From: Bacteroidales bacterium
Lineage (GTDB): Bacteria > Bacteroidota > Bacteroidia > Bacteroidales > UBA932
Direction: 5' to 3'
Assembly (NCBI GenBank): GCA_017439305.1
Contig: JAFSJK010000023.1
Coordinates: forward strand, 1 to 64,000
Length of the DNA stretch: 64,000 bases
Under the pieces are notes generated by a model that saw nothing but the letters and a program-made list of their open reading frames with translations, did no database searches and had not been told where the DNA came from. Both the position numbers and the translations under genes were made by a program. Below, piece by piece: positions 63,019-64,000 of this stretch (positions are counted from its first letter, which is position 1; every line of letters starts with the position of its first letter).

Positions 63019-64000
63019 TTATTCAAAGTAAAACTCTTCCAATTCGTCCTTGGTGGACGTTTCCCAGGCGGAACCGGTGCAATACGACTTGTTCACCTCG
63101 TCGGGGAAGGCGTCGTTGGAGGAAATCCCCAGCGTACCGTCCGCGAGGACCTTCTTCATCCACAGTCCCCAGATCGGGAGCGCCATGTTGGCCCCCTGTC
63201 CCAGGGCGGTGGAGGTAAAATGTACGTACCGGTCTTCGGCACCCACCCAGACACCGGCCGTAATCGTAGGCGTATAGCCGATGAACCATCCGTCGGAGTT
63301 GTCGTTGGTCGTTCCCGTCTTACCGGCGATGGCCCCGCTCAGGCCATACCGGGAACGAAGCCGGGAACCCGTACCGCCGTCCACGACGCCACGCATCATC
63401 TGGATCATGGCATAGGCCGCATCCGAGGTAACCGCGTCGTGGCGCCGCTCGGAGAACTCGCCCAGCACATTTCCGTCCTTGTCCTCGATCCGGGTCACGA
63501 AAAGAGGATGGGTGTAGAGGCCTCCGGACGGGAAGATGTTGTAGGAGGTGACCATCTCATACACGGAGAGGTCGGCGGAGCCCACGCACAGGGAAACGAC
63601 CGGATCGATCTTGGTACTGATTCCCATCTTGTGCATCATCGCCACCATTGCCTGGGGGCCCAGCTGCTTCATCAGCCAGGCAGCAACGGAATTGGAACTG
63701 TGGGCCAGGCCCCACTTGAGGTCCACCATCGACCCGTCGCAATGCGGGTCCTGCGGTGTCCACGTGCGTCCGTAACCGATATCAAGCACCTGCGGGGAAT
63801 TCTGCACCCGGTCGCAGGGGGTCATCCCGGACTCCATTGCCAGGGTATAGAGGAAAGGCTTGACGGTGGAACCCACCTGCCGTTTTCCCTGACGTACATT
63901 GTCGTATTTGAAATAGCGGTAATCCGGTCCGCCCACATAAGCCCGGATGTGTCCGGTCTTGGGCTCGATCGCCATGAAGGCCGCCCGGAAGAAGGACTTG
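63019..64000 (-). CDS. Penicillin-binding protein 1A, C-terminal transpeptidase part (cut by window end)
   Basis: Continues past the window; 326 residues are visible, the frame being open to the edge. Transpeptidase motifs: GSTVKPF (SxxK, nucleophile Ser), HSSNSV (SxN) and GKTGTTN (KTG). The start and glycosyltransferase domain lie outside. Bifunctional class A PBPs polymerise and cross-link peptidoglycan. First visible gene of the ddl-prmC-U32 run. Confidence 0.92.
   Translation of the reverse strand, partial: KSFFRAAFMAIEPKTGHIRAYVGGPDYRYFKYDNVRQGKRQVGSTVKPFLYTLAMESGMTPCDRVQNSPQVLDIGYGRTWTPQDPHCDGSMVDLKWGLAHSSNSVAAWLMKQLGPQAMVAMMHKMGISTKIDPVVSLCVGSADLSVYEMVTSYNIFPSGGLYTHPLFVTRIEDKDGNVLGEFSERRHDAVTSDAAYAMIQMMRGVVDGGTGSRLRSRYGLSGAIAGKTGTTNDNSDGWFIGYTPTITAGVWVGAEDRYVHFTSTALGQGANMALPIWGLWMKKVLADGTLGISSNDAFPDEVNKSYCTGSAWETSTKDELEEFYFE

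Overview
The window comes from a Bacteroidota genome, almost certainly Bacteroidales. It has SusC/SusD pairs, a hybrid two-component regulator, many lipoprotein signal peptides, and promoter elements close to the Bacteroidota -7 box TAnnTTTG. GC content is high for the order, except for one AT-rich block at about 34.3-38.8 kb. I cannot assign a family or genus.

Most of the window (1-57.9 kb) is a polysaccharide utilisation region for an arabinose-rich, probably ester-decorated glycan. Pectic arabinan or a related arabinan fits best, because no xylanase is visible. From left to right: a GH54 arabinofuranosidase (35-3175); a minus-strand operon at 3233-12388 with CE1-like esterase, class C serine hydrolase, GH2, carboxylesterase, VKOR-DsbA fusion and a second carboxylesterase; a plus-strand SusC-SusD-GH5-like operon (12785-18851); a hybrid two-component system (18925-23049); two minus-strand GH43 arabinanases (23076-25697); and, divergently, a second GH54 followed by three tandem 533-residue carboxylesterase lipoproteins (25875-33862). 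After the AT-rich block, a long minus-strand run (52818 down to 38863) encodes SusC, SusD, a polyol-permease-type transporter, AraM, AraB, a GH43-GH51 fusion, an AraL-like phosphatase and an alpha/beta hydrolase. A sixth carboxylesterase (53079-54683) and a LacZ-size GH2 (54767-57868) complete it.

Inferred division of labour: surface esterases remove acyl groups, GH43 enzymes cut the arabinan backbone, GH54/GH51/GH43 release arabinose, SusCD import oligosaccharides, and AraB phosphorylates L-ribulose. No araA or araD is in the window. AraL and AraM also accompany arabinose genes in the Bacillus subtilis ara operon.

The AT-rich block holds a broken outer-membrane barrel gene, a small lipoprotein-like gene, a secreted protein with a papain-like motif, a small secreted beta protein resembling the DUF3244 family, and a membrane-anchored TPR protein with a C-terminal helix-turn-helix. 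It looks like an inserted secreted-effector cassette with its own regulator.

The right end (58.0-64.0 kb) is a lipoprotein of unknown function and then a conserved minus-strand housekeeping run: PBP1A (cut by the window end), Ddl, PrmC and a U32-family protein.

The most useful new observations are: a shared 11-base promoter element at identical spacing upstream of several PUL transcripts; a structured leader before the first SusC; the duplicated modular GH54 enzymes with conserved disulfide cysteines beside a VKOR-DsbA oxidase; the five-member esterase paralogue family; and the AT-rich cassette with a four-copy ATGACGA operator-like array.
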